Positions 33,344-42,289 of a DNA stretch of 64,000 nucleotides are shown in pieces. The DNA is taken from the NCBI GenBank assembly GCA_020634615.1, contig JACKBI010000020.1:57348-121347 (forward strand), written 5' to 3'. The position numbers were made by a program, and so were the translations under genes. Below the pieces are notes generated by a model. That model did no database searches and was not told the origin of the DNA. It worked only from the letters and a program-made list of their open reading frames with translations. Numbering within the stretch: the first letter of the stretch is position 1; every line of letters starts with the position of its first letter. Source of the DNA: Anaerolineales bacterium (GTDB lineage: Bacteria > Chloroflexota > Anaerolineae > JAAEKA01).

Positions 33344-33416
33344 TCGTTGTCACGCCATCGATGTGACCGTCCCGGCGTACACCTGACTCACTTTCCCATC
33401 GCCAAATCTGACAATC

Positions 33417-34916
33417 ATGCCTCAACTGCTTCTTGGTATCGACGTTTCTACTACCGGCGCGAAAGCGTTACTGATTGACGCTGCGGGTTCAGTCCTGGGC
33501 GTCGCCAACACGCCGCTGACCCTTTCCACACCCCGCCCGCTCTGGTCCGAACAGGATCCCTACGAGTGGTGGGCTGGCGCTGCTGCCAGCGTGCGTCAGG
33601 TGCTGGCGGAGACCGGTGTGGCAGCCGCCGACATCGCCGCCATCGGTCTGACCGGCCAGATGCATGGGCTGGTGCTGCTGGACGACGCCGGCCAGGTGTT
33701 GCGGCCCGCGATGCTGTGGAACGACGGGCGCACCCAGGCACAGTGCGACGAAATGCGCGCCCGCATCGGTCGCGAACGGCTGATCCAGATCACCGGCAAC
33801 GACGCGCTGACCGGGTTCACTGCGCCCAAGATTCTCTGGGTGCAGGAGCACGAGCCGGATGTCTGGGCGCAGGCGCGCCACATTTTGCTGCCCAAAGACT
33901 ACATCCGCTACCGGCTGACTGGCGACTATGCCTCCGACCGCGCTGGCGGTTCCGGCACGATCCTGTTTGATCTCAAGACACGCACCTGGTCCCCTGAAAT
34001 GCTGGCGGCGCTGGACATTCCGGCGAGTATGCTCCCGCCCACCTTTGAGGGACCGCAGATCACGGGCGTCGTCAGCGCGGCAGCGGCGGGTGAAACCGGC
34101 CTGGTCGCCGGCACCCCTGTTGTCGGCGGCGGCGGCGATCAAGCCGCGCAGGCCACCGGCGTCGGCGCGGTCGAGCCAGGTATCATTGCCCTGACCCTCG
34201 GCACATCGGGCGTTGTCTTCGCCACAACACCGACTGCGTTGGTGGAGCCACAGGGCCGCCTGCACGCCTTCTGCCACACCGTGCCCGACCGCTGGCACTT
34301 CATGGGTGTCATGCTGAGCGCGGCCGGCAGCCTGCAATGGCACCGCGATACGCTGGCGCCTGGCGTGTCGTTCGACGACCTTGTTCAGGAGGCCGCCGGG
34401 ATCACGCCTGGCAGTGAAGGTTTGCTTTTCATGCCCTATCTGACCGGCGAACGCACGCCCCATCCCGACCCGCTGGCGCGGGCCGCCTGGGTTGGATTGA
34501 CGATCCGCCACAGCCGCGCCCACATGACACGCGCCGTGCTGGAAGGCGTCGCGTTTGGCATCAAAGACAGCTTCACGCTGATTCAGGGCGCCGGACTGGG
34601 CAGCATCGACCAGGTGCGCATCTCCGGCGGCGGTGCGCGCAGCCCGCTGTGGCGGCAGATCATGGCCGACGTGTTGGGCGTCGAGTTGGTCACGGTAAAC
34701 ACGACCGAAGGCGCGGCCTTTGGCGCGGCGCTGTGCGCCGCGGTCGGCGCGGGTCTGTACGCCAGCCTGCCGGAGGCTTGCCAGGCAGCCATCCAGGTGA
34801 CTGGCCGCACCCAACCCTCCAGCCAGGCGGCGATCTACGCTGAACACTATCCGATCTACCGGTCGCTCTATCCGTCCCTGTCCGGCGCGTTCGCCGCGCT
34901 GGGCGCTCTTGCGTAG
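33417..34916 (+). CDS. xylB: Xylulokinase
   Basis: A 499-residue FGGY-family kinase. The N-terminus LLLGIDVSTTGAKALLID is the phosphate-binding motif. GLTGQMHGLVLLDDAG, GGGGDQAAQATGVGAV, and the C-terminal ISGGGARSPLWRQIMADVLG (adenine-binding FGGY signature region) are all typical of xylulokinase, which makes D-xylulose 5-phosphate. Length is normal. A xylose-isomerase-type gene lies 200 nt downstream, supporting the xylose assignment, though related kinases for other ketoses cannot be ruled out. Confidence 0.9.
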   Translation: MPQLLLGIDVSTTGAKALLIDAAGSVLGVANTPLTLSTPRPLWSEQDPYEWWAGAAASVRQVLAETGVAAADIAAIGLTGQMHGLVLLDDAGQVLRPAMLWNDGRTQAQCDEMRARIGRERLIQITGNDALTGFTAPKILWVQEHEPDVWAQARHILLPKDYIRYRLTGDYASDRAGGSGTILFDLKTRTWSPEMLAALDIPASMLPPTFEGPQITGVVSAAAAGETGLVAGTPVVGGGGDQAAQATGVGAVEPGIIALTLGTSGVVFATTPTALVEPQGRLHAFCHTVPDRWHFMGVMLSAAGSLQWHRDTLAPGVSFDDLVQEAAGITPGSEGLLFMPYLTGERTPHPDPLARAAWVGLTIRHSRAHMTRAVLEGVAFGIKDSFTLIQGAGLGSIDQVRISGGGARSPLWRQIMADVLGVELVTVNTTEGAAFGAALCAAVGAGLYASLPEACQAAIQVTGRTQPSSQAAIYAEHYPIYRSLYPSLSGAFAALGALA

Positions 34917-34982
34917 GGGCGGGGTCTTCCCGCCCGATCACGTAGTGACGATCTGCTCGTCGGTGTCTCCTCCTGTGGGTTT

Positions 34983-35012
34983 CCCGGCCCTTCCTTTGCG
35001 GAGGGCCGGGAT
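34983..35012. terminator. Stem-loop between xylulokinase and xylose isomerase
   Basis: TCCCGGCCCT (34983-34992) pairs perfectly with 35003-35012. There is no T-run. The rest of this 207-nt spacer holds a GTGACAGT...ACTGTCACC inverted repeat (about 35037-35098). Confidence 0.5.
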
Positions 35013-35123
35013 GACACCGATGTGCCAGCAAGCCAGGTGACAGTCATTTTCCAGCCACTCCCGGAGCGACGGCCAAGGAGCCGACGCTAACTGTCACCAG
35101 ACCTCACCCTGCGAGGTTATGCA

Positions 35124-36155
35124 ATGGAAAAAAACGGCTACCGCTTCTCATTCGGCCCCTGGAACATCCACGAAGGCGCCGATCCCTTCGGCCCGCCGGT
35201 GCGGCCCAGTGTAGCATTTGCCGACAAATTGACTGCGCTCAAAGACCTGGGATTCGACGCGATGCAGTTCCACGACGACGACGCGGTGCCCGATCTGGAC
35301 AGCGTGTCGCACGGCGAGATGCTGCGCCAGGCACGCGCCATGCGTCAACTGCTGGCCGACAATGGCCTCTTCGCCGAGTTCGTCGCGCCGCGGCTTTGGG
35401 AGCATCCCATGACCATCGACGGCGGGTACACATCCAACAACCCTGCGGCACGCGCTTACGCCATCGAACGCTCCAAAAAAGCGGCTGACATCGGCCGCGA
35501 GCTAGGCTGCAACCTGATGGTGCTCTGGCTGGCGCGCGAGGGCACCTACATCCGCGAGGCCAAGGATGCGGTGCTGGCAACCCACCGCCTGCTGGAAGCG
35601 GTCAACGCGCTGCTGGACTACGACCCGGCGTTACGCATCGTCATTGAGCCGAAGCCCAACGAGCCGATGGACCTGGCCTACATTCCCACCATCGGCCACG
35701 CGCTGGCGCTGGGGATGCAATCCAGCGACCCGGTGCGCGTCGGCGCATTGGTCGAGTCGGCCCACGCGATCCTGGCCGGTCTCGACCCATCCGACGAGAT
35801 GAGCTTTGCGCTGGCGTTCGACAAGCTGTGGAGCGTGCATCTAAACGACCAGAACGGGCTGAAGTTCGACCAGGACAAGGCGTTTGGTTCGGTGGATCTG
35901 CGGCGGGCATTCAACCAGGTGCGCGTCCTGGACGAAAACCGCTTCTGGGAGACCGGCGTGATCGGGCTGGACGTCAAAGCCATGCGCACGCAGCCGGCTG
36001 AGCTGGCAACCAAGCATCTGCGCAACAGCTTGCATGCCTTCCTACGGCTGCTCGACGTGGTCCGTTCGCTGGATCGGGCGCAGGTGGACGAGTTGATCGC
36101 GGCCCGCGATTATGAGGAACTGGACTGGCTGGTTGTGAGCAGCCTGCTGGGTTAA
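35124..36155 (+). CDS. xylA: Xylose isomerase-like protein
   Basis: A 343-residue TIM barrel resembling class I xylose isomerases of the Streptomyces type. The catalytic His is in FHDDD (H50). W135 sits in VLWLAREG (usually VAWGGREG). E175 and K177 lie in IEPKPNEP, E211 and H214 in VESAH, and D242, D249 and D251 in HLNDQNGLKFDQD. These are the full metal and catalytic sets of the family. It is about 45 residues shorter than the Streptomyces enzymes, mainly at the C-terminus. Xylose is likely because xylulokinase is adjacent, but another aldose is possible. Confidence 0.85.
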   Translation: MEKNGYRFSFGPWNIHEGADPFGPPVRPSVAFADKLTALKDLGFDAMQFHDDDAVPDLDSVSHGEMLRQARAMRQLLADNGLFAEFVAPRLWEHPMTIDGGYTSNNPAARAYAIERSKKAADIGRELGCNLMVLWLAREGTYIREAKDAVLATHRLLEAVNALLDYDPALRIVIEPKPNEPMDLAYIPTIGHALALGMQSSDPVRVGALVESAHAILAGLDPSDEMSFALAFDKLWSVHLNDQNGLKFDQDKAFGSVDLRRAFNQVRVLDENRFWETGVIGLDVKAMRTQPAELATKHLRNSLHAFLRLLDVVRSLDRAQVDELIAARDYEELDWLVVSSLLG

Positions 36156-36171
36156 CTGGAGAAATCATCGC

Positions 36172-37611
36172 ATGAATCGAAACGAGTTCCGCAGCGAGAT
36201 GATCCGCAGCGAGCTGGAGGACATCGTCGGCCAGCACTTCGTCTCTGTGGACGAGAGCGACAAGCTGGTCTACTCCACCGATTGGTCGTGGATGCCGCAG
36301 ATGTGGCTGGATCGCGGCCAGCCGCTGCCGACGCCCGACTACATCGTCCATCCAGACTCCGCCGAGCAGATCGCCGAGATCATGGACATCGCCAACAAGT
36401 ATCGCATTCCTGTGGTGCCCTGGGGCGGTGGGTCGGGGACGCAGGGCGGCGCGCTGCCGCTGTTCGGCGGCATCCTGCTGGACACCAAGCGAATGGACAA
36501 GATCATCGAGATCGACGAGGTGTCGCTCAAGGTGACGGCGCAGGCGGGCATCAACGGCGAGCAACTGGAGTGGGCGCTGCACGAAAAGGGGCTGATGCTG
36601 CCGCACTACGCAGCCGCGTCGCGCTGCGCGACGCTGGGCGGCTATCTCGCGCCGCGCGGCACCGGCACCATCAGCACCAAGTACGGCAAGGCCGAGGACA
36701 TGGTGCTCAACATGCAGATCGTGCTGCCGACCGGCGAGATCATCCGCACCGCACCTGTGCCGCAGCACGCTGCCGGTCCTGACTGGCCGCGGCTGTTCCT
36801 GGGCGCAGAGGGCACCTTCGGCGTCATCACCGAGGCGACCATGCGTCTGGACTACCTGCCGGAGGCGCGGCTGATGCGCGCGGTTTTGTTCACTGACTTG
36901 AGTAAGGCGCTGGAGGCCGGCCGGTTGATAATGACCCGCCGTCTGCATCCGTTCGTGATCCGCCTCTACGACCCCGAGTCGACCCGCTCGCAGGTCAAGA
37001 AAGTGCTGGGGCTAGACTACGAAGGCGCGTACATGGTGATGGGGTTCGACGGCGACCCGGACATCGCCGCGCTGGAGGAGCAGAAGGCGCTGGCCATCTG
37101 CACCGGGCTGGGCGGGCAGGACGTGGGACGCGCCCCGGGTGAGGCGTGGTGGGAACACCGCTACGACTTCTACTACCCGCCGCTGAGCCTGCATCTGCCG
37201 TGGATGTACGGCACGACGGAAACCGTCACCACCTACGACAAGATCGAGCCGCTTTACTGGGCCGTCAAGCGGGCCGTGGAAGAGGGCTTCCCCGAATGGG
37301 ACATCAAGTTCATCGCCCACTTCTCGCATTGGTTCCACTGGGGCGTGATGTGTTACTCACGCTTCATCATCGAGGAGCCGCCGGCTGACGCGCAGGAGGC
37401 GCTGCAACTGCACAACCGCGTCTGGCAGGCCGCCATGCAAGCCGTCATCGACAACGGCGGCATGATCAACGAGCATCACGGCATCGGCCTGAAGCTGGGC
37501 CGTTACATGCGCCAGCAATACGGCGACGCCTGGCCGTTCATGCTGCGGCTCAAGAAGATGATCGATCCCAACGGCATCATGAACCCGGGCAAAGTAGGCT
37601 TTGGGTTCTAG
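36172..37611 (+). CDS. FAD-binding 2-hydroxyacid oxidase (GlcD/D-lactate dehydrogenase type)
   Basis: A 479-residue flavoprotein of the VAO/PCMH family. The FAD-binding region includes YRIPVVPWGGGSGTQGGALPLFGG and CATLGGYLAPRGTGTISTKYG. The C-terminus MINEHHGIGLKLGRYM ... KKMIDPNGIMNPGKVGF is the usual closing motif of GlcD- and D-lactate-dehydrogenase-type enzymes. It oxidises a 2-hydroxyacid to the keto acid, with electrons passing to an Fe-S protein, probably the next gene product. No membrane segment is present. The substrate is not fixed by sequence. Confidence 0.9.
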   Translation: MNRNEFRSEMIRSELEDIVGQHFVSVDESDKLVYSTDWSWMPQMWLDRGQPLPTPDYIVHPDSAEQIAEIMDIANKYRIPVVPWGGGSGTQGGALPLFGGILLDTKRMDKIIEIDEVSLKVTAQAGINGEQLEWALHEKGLMLPHYAAASRCATLGGYLAPRGTGTISTKYGKAEDMVLNMQIVLPTGEIIRTAPVPQHAAGPDWPRLFLGAEGTFGVITEATMRLDYLPEARLMRAVLFTDLSKALEAGRLIMTRRLHPFVIRLYDPESTRSQVKKVLGLDYEGAYMVMGFDGDPDIAALEEQKALAICTGLGGQDVGRAPGEAWWEHRYDFYYPPLSLHLPWMYGTTETVTTYDKIEPLYWAVKRAVEEGFPEWDIKFIAHFSHWFHWGVMCYSRFIIEEPPADAQEALQLHNRVWQAAMQAVIDNGGMINEHHGIGLKLGRYMRQQYGDAWPFMLRLKKMIDPNGIMNPGKVGFGF

Positions 37612-37735
37612 TGCGGCAGTTTGGTAGTTTGGTAGTTCGTTAGTTCGGTAGTTCGATGGTTCGGTAGTAAGGCGAATCGCTCGAACTTCCGCACTAGCAC
37701 ACTATCGAACTAACAAACTCCCGCACCAACAATCT
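37611..37735. repeat. Octanucleotide repeat hairpin
   Basis: The left arm is a chain of TAGTTTGG, TAGTTCGT, TAGTTCGG, TAGTTCGA and TGGTTCGG units. The right arm (from about 37681) contains complementary CGAACTAACAAACTC. The whole 138-nt spacer is made of this element. Confidence 0.8.
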
Positions 37736-37749
37736 GACAGGACTTTCGT

Positions 37750-38847
37750 ATGCCACTCGAAAACGCCGTTCTGACCACCGACAACTGCCGCTACTGCCTG
37801 ATGTGCCGGCACGTCTGCCCCGTTGGCCATGTGACGCGGCTGGAGACGCTGACGCCGCACGGCTGGGGGCTGCTCATCTCATCCAAGCAGCGCGGGCTGA
37901 TCGACTGGACCGACAGCGCGGTGGACAAGCTGTACACCTGCGCCGACTGCGGCACCTGCCAGTCGCACTGTGTCACCGACCAGCCGCTGCCGTCGGCCAT
38001 CGCAGAGGCGCGCGCCGAGGTCGCTGAACTGGGTCTCGCGCCGGCCAACTTGTATTCGCTCAACGAGGCCATCAGCCGCTGGGGCAACCCCTACGCGGAG
38101 AGCGAGCCGGACGCGGTGACCGGTACCGGGGAGGTTGCGCTGTTTGTGGGCGACGACGCGCGCTACCTGTGGCCGGATGGCTTGAAAGCCGCCCTGACCC
38201 TGCTGCGTGCGGTCGGGATGGACCCGGTGCTGATCGGCGCGGGACGCAACAGCGGCTATCTGCCCAGCTCGCTGGGCTTCCCTGAAACGGCGCGCAGACT
38301 GGCGCGCGCTAACCTGGATGATCTGCAAGCCAGCCAGGCAACCACCTTGCTGACCCTCAATCCCGGCGACACCTACGCGTTTCGCAAGCTTTACAGCGAA
38401 CGGTTGGGCATCGATTTCCCGGCCAACGTCGCGATCAAGGAAGTGACGACGCTGCTGGCCGAGCACCTGGGCGCGGGAACGCTGACCCTGCGCCGCGCCG
38501 GCGGCGGTCCGCCGCACGCCTACGTCGATCCGGCGCACACGGTGCGTGTCGCGGACCGGGATGCTGCGCCGCGCCAATTGCTGGCAGCCGTGATGCCCGC
38601 GCCGGCCGTTGAGCTTTTCTGGCGACGCGAGCGCTCGCATCCCGCCGGTAGCACCTCGCTGCGTTTCGCCAACCCGATGATCGCCGAGCACCTGACCTAT
38701 GCCCGCCTGGGCGACGCCCGTGAGTCGGGCGCGCAGTTACTGTTCTGCGAAGATGCCGGCACGTTGAGCGCCCTGTCGTCCAAGGCGCCCCGCTTCGGCC
38801 TCACCATCCGCGGCCTGTACGAACTGCTGGCCGAACAACTGGTATGA
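37750..38847 (+). CDS. Ferredoxin-type (4Fe-4S)-binding partner of the hydroxyacid oxidase
   Basis: A 365-residue protein. Two 4Fe-4S motifs lie near the N-terminus: CRYCLMCRHVCPVGH and CADCGTCQSHCVTDQP. The remainder is variable and low in cysteine, so the CCG domains found in GlcF or LldE are not obvious. It probably accepts electrons from the FAD oxidase encoded just upstream and hands them on. The spacer between the two genes consists of short tandem repeats, but order and strand suggest one operon. Confidence 0.82.
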   Translation: MPLENAVLTTDNCRYCLMCRHVCPVGHVTRLETLTPHGWGLLISSKQRGLIDWTDSAVDKLYTCADCGTCQSHCVTDQPLPSAIAEARAEVAELGLAPANLYSLNEAISRWGNPYAESEPDAVTGTGEVALFVGDDARYLWPDGLKAALTLLRAVGMDPVLIGAGRNSGYLPSSLGFPETARRLARANLDDLQASQATTLLTLNPGDTYAFRKLYSERLGIDFPANVAIKEVTTLLAEHLGAGTLTLRRAGGGPPHAYVDPAHTVRVADRDAAPRQLLAAVMPAPAVELFWRRERSHPAGSTSLRFANPMIAEHLTYARLGDARESGAQLLFCEDAGTLSALSSKAPRFGLTIRGLYELLAEQLV

Positions 38848-38958
38848 TCGACGTCAACGAGATTCTTCGCTGACAATGCGTGCTCAAATGCGTCTTGGTC
38901 GCCTGGCCAGGTCCTAATCGTTTGCGAGGCAGACCGTTCGATCCGCTCAGAATGACAA

Positions 38959-39010
38959 ATCACCAATCTACCAATCTACCAATCCACCAATTCCCAATCT
39001 ACCAACAACC
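38959..39010. repeat. Octanucleotide tandem repeat
   Basis: CCAATCTA, CCAATCTA, CCAATCCA, CCAATTCC-type units just before the ribosome binding site of the next gene. Confidence 0.75.
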
Positions 39011-39029
39011 ACTTCACAGGAGACACACC

Positions 39030-39914
39030 ATGCATCTTTCCATGCACAACTGGATGCGCGCCGAGCCGATCGAGGTCACCATCGCGCGGCTGGCAAAGTA
39101 CGGCTACAAGAGCATCGAAATCAGCGGCGAGCCGGAGAAGTACGACACCAAGGAAGTGCGCGGGCTGCTCAACCAGTACGGTCTGAGCTGCTGGGGCTCG
39201 GTGACGTTGATGTTCCCCGGCCTCTGCTTCCCCGCGGCGGACGAGGCGACCCGCGCCCGCACGGTCAAGTACGTCAAGGACTGCATCACCATGGTCAAGG
39301 AACTGGACGGCCAGGAGATGACCATCGTGCCCGGCACCGTCGGCAAGGTCAACCCCGACTCGACGCCTGAGAAGGAGTGGGCCTGGGCAGTGGAAGGGCT
39401 GCAAGAAGTCTACGCCCACGCCCAAAAGGCTGGCGTGCGCATGGCGCTGGAGCCGCTCAACCGCTTCGAGACCTACTTTGTCAGCCGGGCTGACCAGGCG
39501 TTGGCCCTGGCCGAGGCGGTCGGCCCCGACTGCGGCGTCTGCCTCGACACCTTCCACCTCAACGTCGAAGAGGCCGACATGCTGGCCTCAATCCGCCGGG
39601 CTGGCCCGCGACTGGTCGACTTCCACGTCGCCGACAACAACCGGCTGGCCTGCGGCATGGGCGCGCTCAACTGGACGGCCATCGTGCGCACGCTCAAGGA
39701 CATCGGCTACGATGGCGCGCTGACGGTCGAGTTCGTCGCTCCCATCGACCGCACGCCGGCCAACCCGTTCCCGGAGGCCATCGAGCAGCACCCGGTCAAC
39801 ATCAGCGCCGAACAGCTCAAGTTCATCGAAGACCACGGCTCCAGCCTGCTCAGTGAGTCCTTCTACGATTATCTGGTAGGCCGCTGCGCCGCAGTGTTGC
39901 TGCCGTTGATCTAG
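39030..39914 (+). CDS. D-tagatose 3-epimerase-like TIM barrel
   Basis: A 294-residue protein related to 29588-30436. The metal ligands are E141 (LEPLNRFET), D173 (CLDTFHLNVEE), H199 (LVDFHVADNN) and E234 (TVEFV), which is the D-tagatose 3-epimerase set. It likely epimerises a ketose or a related keto compound. CAGGAGA lies before the ATG at 39030; the longer in-frame reading runs through repeats and was rejected. It is the last TIM barrel before the Tm-1-like and creatininase-like genes. Confidence 0.88.
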   Translation: MHLSMHNWMRAEPIEVTIARLAKYGYKSIEISGEPEKYDTKEVRGLLNQYGLSCWGSVTLMFPGLCFPAADEATRARTVKYVKDCITMVKELDGQEMTIVPGTVGKVNPDSTPEKEWAWAVEGLQEVYAHAQKAGVRMALEPLNRFETYFVSRADQALALAEAVGPDCGVCLDTFHLNVEEADMLASIRRAGPRLVDFHVADNNRLACGMGALNWTAIVRTLKDIGYDGALTVEFVAPIDRTPANPFPEAIEQHPVNISAEQLKFIEDHGSSLLSESFYDYLVGRCAAVLLPLI

Positions 39915-39915
39915 T

Positions 39916-40010
39916 AGGGAATGGGGCGTAGGGTGTGGGGCATAGGGACCGAGCTAATTTCGATCCCCGCTCACTCCCCACCCCCTACGCGCCACCCCCC
40001 AGACCCCACC
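39916..40010. repeat. Heptad repeat hairpin
   Basis: The left arm has GGGAATGGGGCGTAGGGTGTGG-type purine-rich units. The right arm (about 39970-40010) has CCCCACCCCCTACGCGCCACC-type units complementary to it. Confidence 0.65.
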
Positions 40011-40011
40011 C

Positions 40012-41238
40012 ATGGGAAAGAACGTCGTCGTCATCGGCACCCTGGACACCAAGGGTCCGGAGATCGCCTATTTGCGCGACCGGTTGCACGCGCTGGGATT
40101 GACCACCACCGTGGTCGATTCGGGAATCCTCGGCGAGCCGCTGGGCATTACGCCGGACATCAGTCGGGCGGATGCGGCCGCGTATGGCGGCACGACCGTT
40201 GACGCGCTGCGTAACGCCGGCAGCCGCGGCAAGGCGGTGCACGGCATGCGCGAGGCGCTCAAGGTGCTGGTGCGCCAGCTTTGGGCCGATGGCCGCCTGG
40301 ACGCGATTGTCAGTATGGGCGGGGCCGAGGGCGCAGTGATGGGCGCGGCGACGATGATGGTGTTGCCGGTCGGCGTGCCCAAGGTGCTGGTGTCGCCCAT
40401 CGCCTCGGGCAAGCACTACTTCGACCCGCTGGTCGGCACCAGCGACATCATGGTGGTTCACTCCATCGTGGATATCCTGGGCCTGAACCCCATCGCGACC
40501 ACCGTCTACGACAACGTGGCCGCGGCGCTGGCCGGATTGGTGGCGCATGGACATGTCCTGCCGCCGCCCCAGCCGAGCGACCGCTATGTGGCGGTGACCA
40601 TGCTGGGCAACACGACACGCGCGGTGATGGCGCTGAAGGATCGACTCGCGCAGGCTGGCTACGAGGCGGTGATCTTCCATTCCAACGGCGTCGGCGGGCC
40701 GGCCATGGAAGAACTGGCCGAGGCGGGCCAGTTCGTGGGCGTCATCGACTTCACGACCAACGAGACCTACGACCCGATGACCGGCGGCATCCACGACGGC
40801 GGGCCGGAGCGGCTGAAACGGATTGGCCCGCTTGGCCTGCCGCAGGTTGTCGTGCCAGGCTGCATCGACTTCTGCGTCTTTCACGCCGGCGCGATCCCCG
40901 ACGCGCTCAAGGGCCGTCCGGTCTACGACCATAACCCCGAGTACACGCTGGTGCGCGCCACGCACGACGAGATGATCGCGTTGGGACACCTTTTTGCCGA
41001 GCGCCTCAACCTGGCCAGGGGACCGGTGGTGATCGCAGTGCCGACTGAGGGCCTGTCGATCCCTAACGTGCCCGGCGGCGTCTTCTGGAACCCGGATGCA
41101 GACCGTGCCTTCCTCGACACGCTGCGCAGCGAGATCCGCCCCGACATACCAGTGCTGACCTACCCGCGCCACGTCAACGACCCGGTGTTTGGGGTCGAGG
41201 TGGCGGAGTTGTTCATCGAGATGATGCGTGAAACGTAA
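40012..41238 (+). CDS. Tm-1-like ATP-binding domain protein (UPF0261)
   Basis: A 408-residue protein. VVVIGTLDTKGPEIAYLRDRL, AIVSMGGAEGAVMGAATMMVLPVGVPKVLVSPIAS and FDPLVGTSDIMVVHSIVDILG match the N-terminal domain family of tomato Tm-1, a two-domain ATP-binding fold. Biochemical function in bacteria is unsettled. Such genes often accompany catabolic clusters, sometimes with a TIM-barrel hydrolase partner that is absent here. The family assignment is by motif. A repeat spacer on each side isolates the gene. Confidence 0.85.
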   Translation: MGKNVVVIGTLDTKGPEIAYLRDRLHALGLTTTVVDSGILGEPLGITPDISRADAAAYGGTTVDALRNAGSRGKAVHGMREALKVLVRQLWADGRLDAIVSMGGAEGAVMGAATMMVLPVGVPKVLVSPIASGKHYFDPLVGTSDIMVVHSIVDILGLNPIATTVYDNVAAALAGLVAHGHVLPPPQPSDRYVAVTMLGNTTRAVMALKDRLAQAGYEAVIFHSNGVGGPAMEELAEAGQFVGVIDFTTNETYDPMTGGIHDGGPERLKRIGPLGLPQVVVPGCIDFCVFHAGAIPDALKGRPVYDHNPEYTLVRATHDEMIALGHLFAERLNLARGPVVIAVPTEGLSIPNVPGGVFWNPDADRAFLDTLRSEIRPDIPVLTYPRHVNDPVFGVEVAELFIEMMRET

Positions 41239-41307
41239 TGCGTAATGCGTAGTGCGATATCCGAGTTAGCCGCCAGTTCACGTTTTACGCATCACGAATT
41301 ACGTATC
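41226..41307. repeat. Heptad repeat hairpin
   Basis: The left arm is CGTGAAA, CGTAATG, CGTAATG, CGTAGTG. The right arm (about 41279-41307) is CACGTTTTACGCATCACG followed by AATTACG, complementary to it. The start overlaps the last codons of the Tm-1-like gene. Confidence 0.75.
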
Positions 41308-41350
41308 AGTCTTCATGCGCCCATCGAAATTGATGGAGGAGCAATAGATC

Positions 41351-42277
41351 ATGATCGCCGACAACGGCCGAGATTACAAAGACCTCCCGCACCTGACCAG
41401 CGGTGACGAGGAGTTTCGCAGCAAGTTCCTTTCCTGGGACCTGGGCAACATCAGCTACGTCGATGTCCAGGAGTATCTGAAGGTCAAGGACACCATTCTG
41501 GTGCCCATGGCCAGCTTTGAGCAGCATGGACCACACCTGCCGCTCTACACCGACACCATCACCGCGGTGGAGATCAGCAAGCGGGTGGCGGAGATGATCG
41601 CAGTGTTACACGCGCCGCCGATCTGGACCGGCTACTCGCCGCAGCACATGCACGAGCCGGGCCACGGCCGCGGGACGATCACCATTCGCAGCACCACGCT
41701 GCTCAACCTGCTGTACGACGTGGGCCGCAGCCTGATCCACCACGGCTTCAACCGCATCATCTTCGTCAACGGCCACGGCAGCAACGTCAAGGTCGTGGAC
41801 CCGATCCTGCGCAAGCTGCGCTACGAGACCGGCGCGCTGATCAGCTTCGTCAAGCCGTACATGGAAAACTACGTCGGCATCCTGGCGGGACTGATGGAGA
41901 ACCCCGTGGACGAGACACCCGGCTGGCACTCCAGCGAGTTGGAGACCTCGCAGGACATGGCCTGGAACGAGAAATACGTGCGCATGGATCGGGCCGACTT
42001 CACCCGCGCCCACATCCCCGACTTCCTGCCGCGCAGCTTCGCCAAGAAGGACGGGATGCCCGACGTTGAGTTCCAGGGCTACAAGTACTTCACCTTCCCC
42101 ATGGACCACCACGAGTTCATCGAGAGCGGCACCATCGGCAACCCCCTGCGCGCGACGCGCGAGAAGGGCGAAGAAGCCTTCCGCCGCCTTTCGGAGCACG
42201 TGGCCAAAGGCGTGATGGAGCTGGAGAAGGTGCCGGTCGTGGTCCACAACCGCGAGTTCGTCGACCGCGTTTTCTAG
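41351..42277 (+). CDS. Creatininase-family amidohydrolase
   Basis: A 308-residue protein with the creatininase metal motif E57-Q-H59-G and D68 (SFEQHGPHLPLYTD), then FVNGHGSNVKV and HSSELETSQDMAW. Family members are zinc/manganese amidohydrolases that open cyclic amides such as creatinine or act in cofactor biosynthesis. The substrate here is unknown. GGAGGAGCAATAG lies before the ATG. It is followed 12 nt later by a Gfo/Idh gene, so it works in the same catabolic context. Confidence 0.88.
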   Translation: MIADNGRDYKDLPHLTSGDEEFRSKFLSWDLGNISYVDVQEYLKVKDTILVPMASFEQHGPHLPLYTDTITAVEISKRVAEMIAVLHAPPIWTGYSPQHMHEPGHGRGTITIRSTTLLNLLYDVGRSLIHHGFNRIIFVNGHGSNVKVVDPILRKLRYETGALISFVKPYMENYVGILAGLMENPVDETPGWHSSELETSQDMAWNEKYVRMDRADFTRAHIPDFLPRSFAKKDGMPDVEFQGYKYFTFPMDHHEFIESGTIGNPLRATREKGEEAFRRLSEHVAKGVMELEKVPVVVHNREFVDRVF

Positions 42278-42289
42278 GGGACGGCAACG

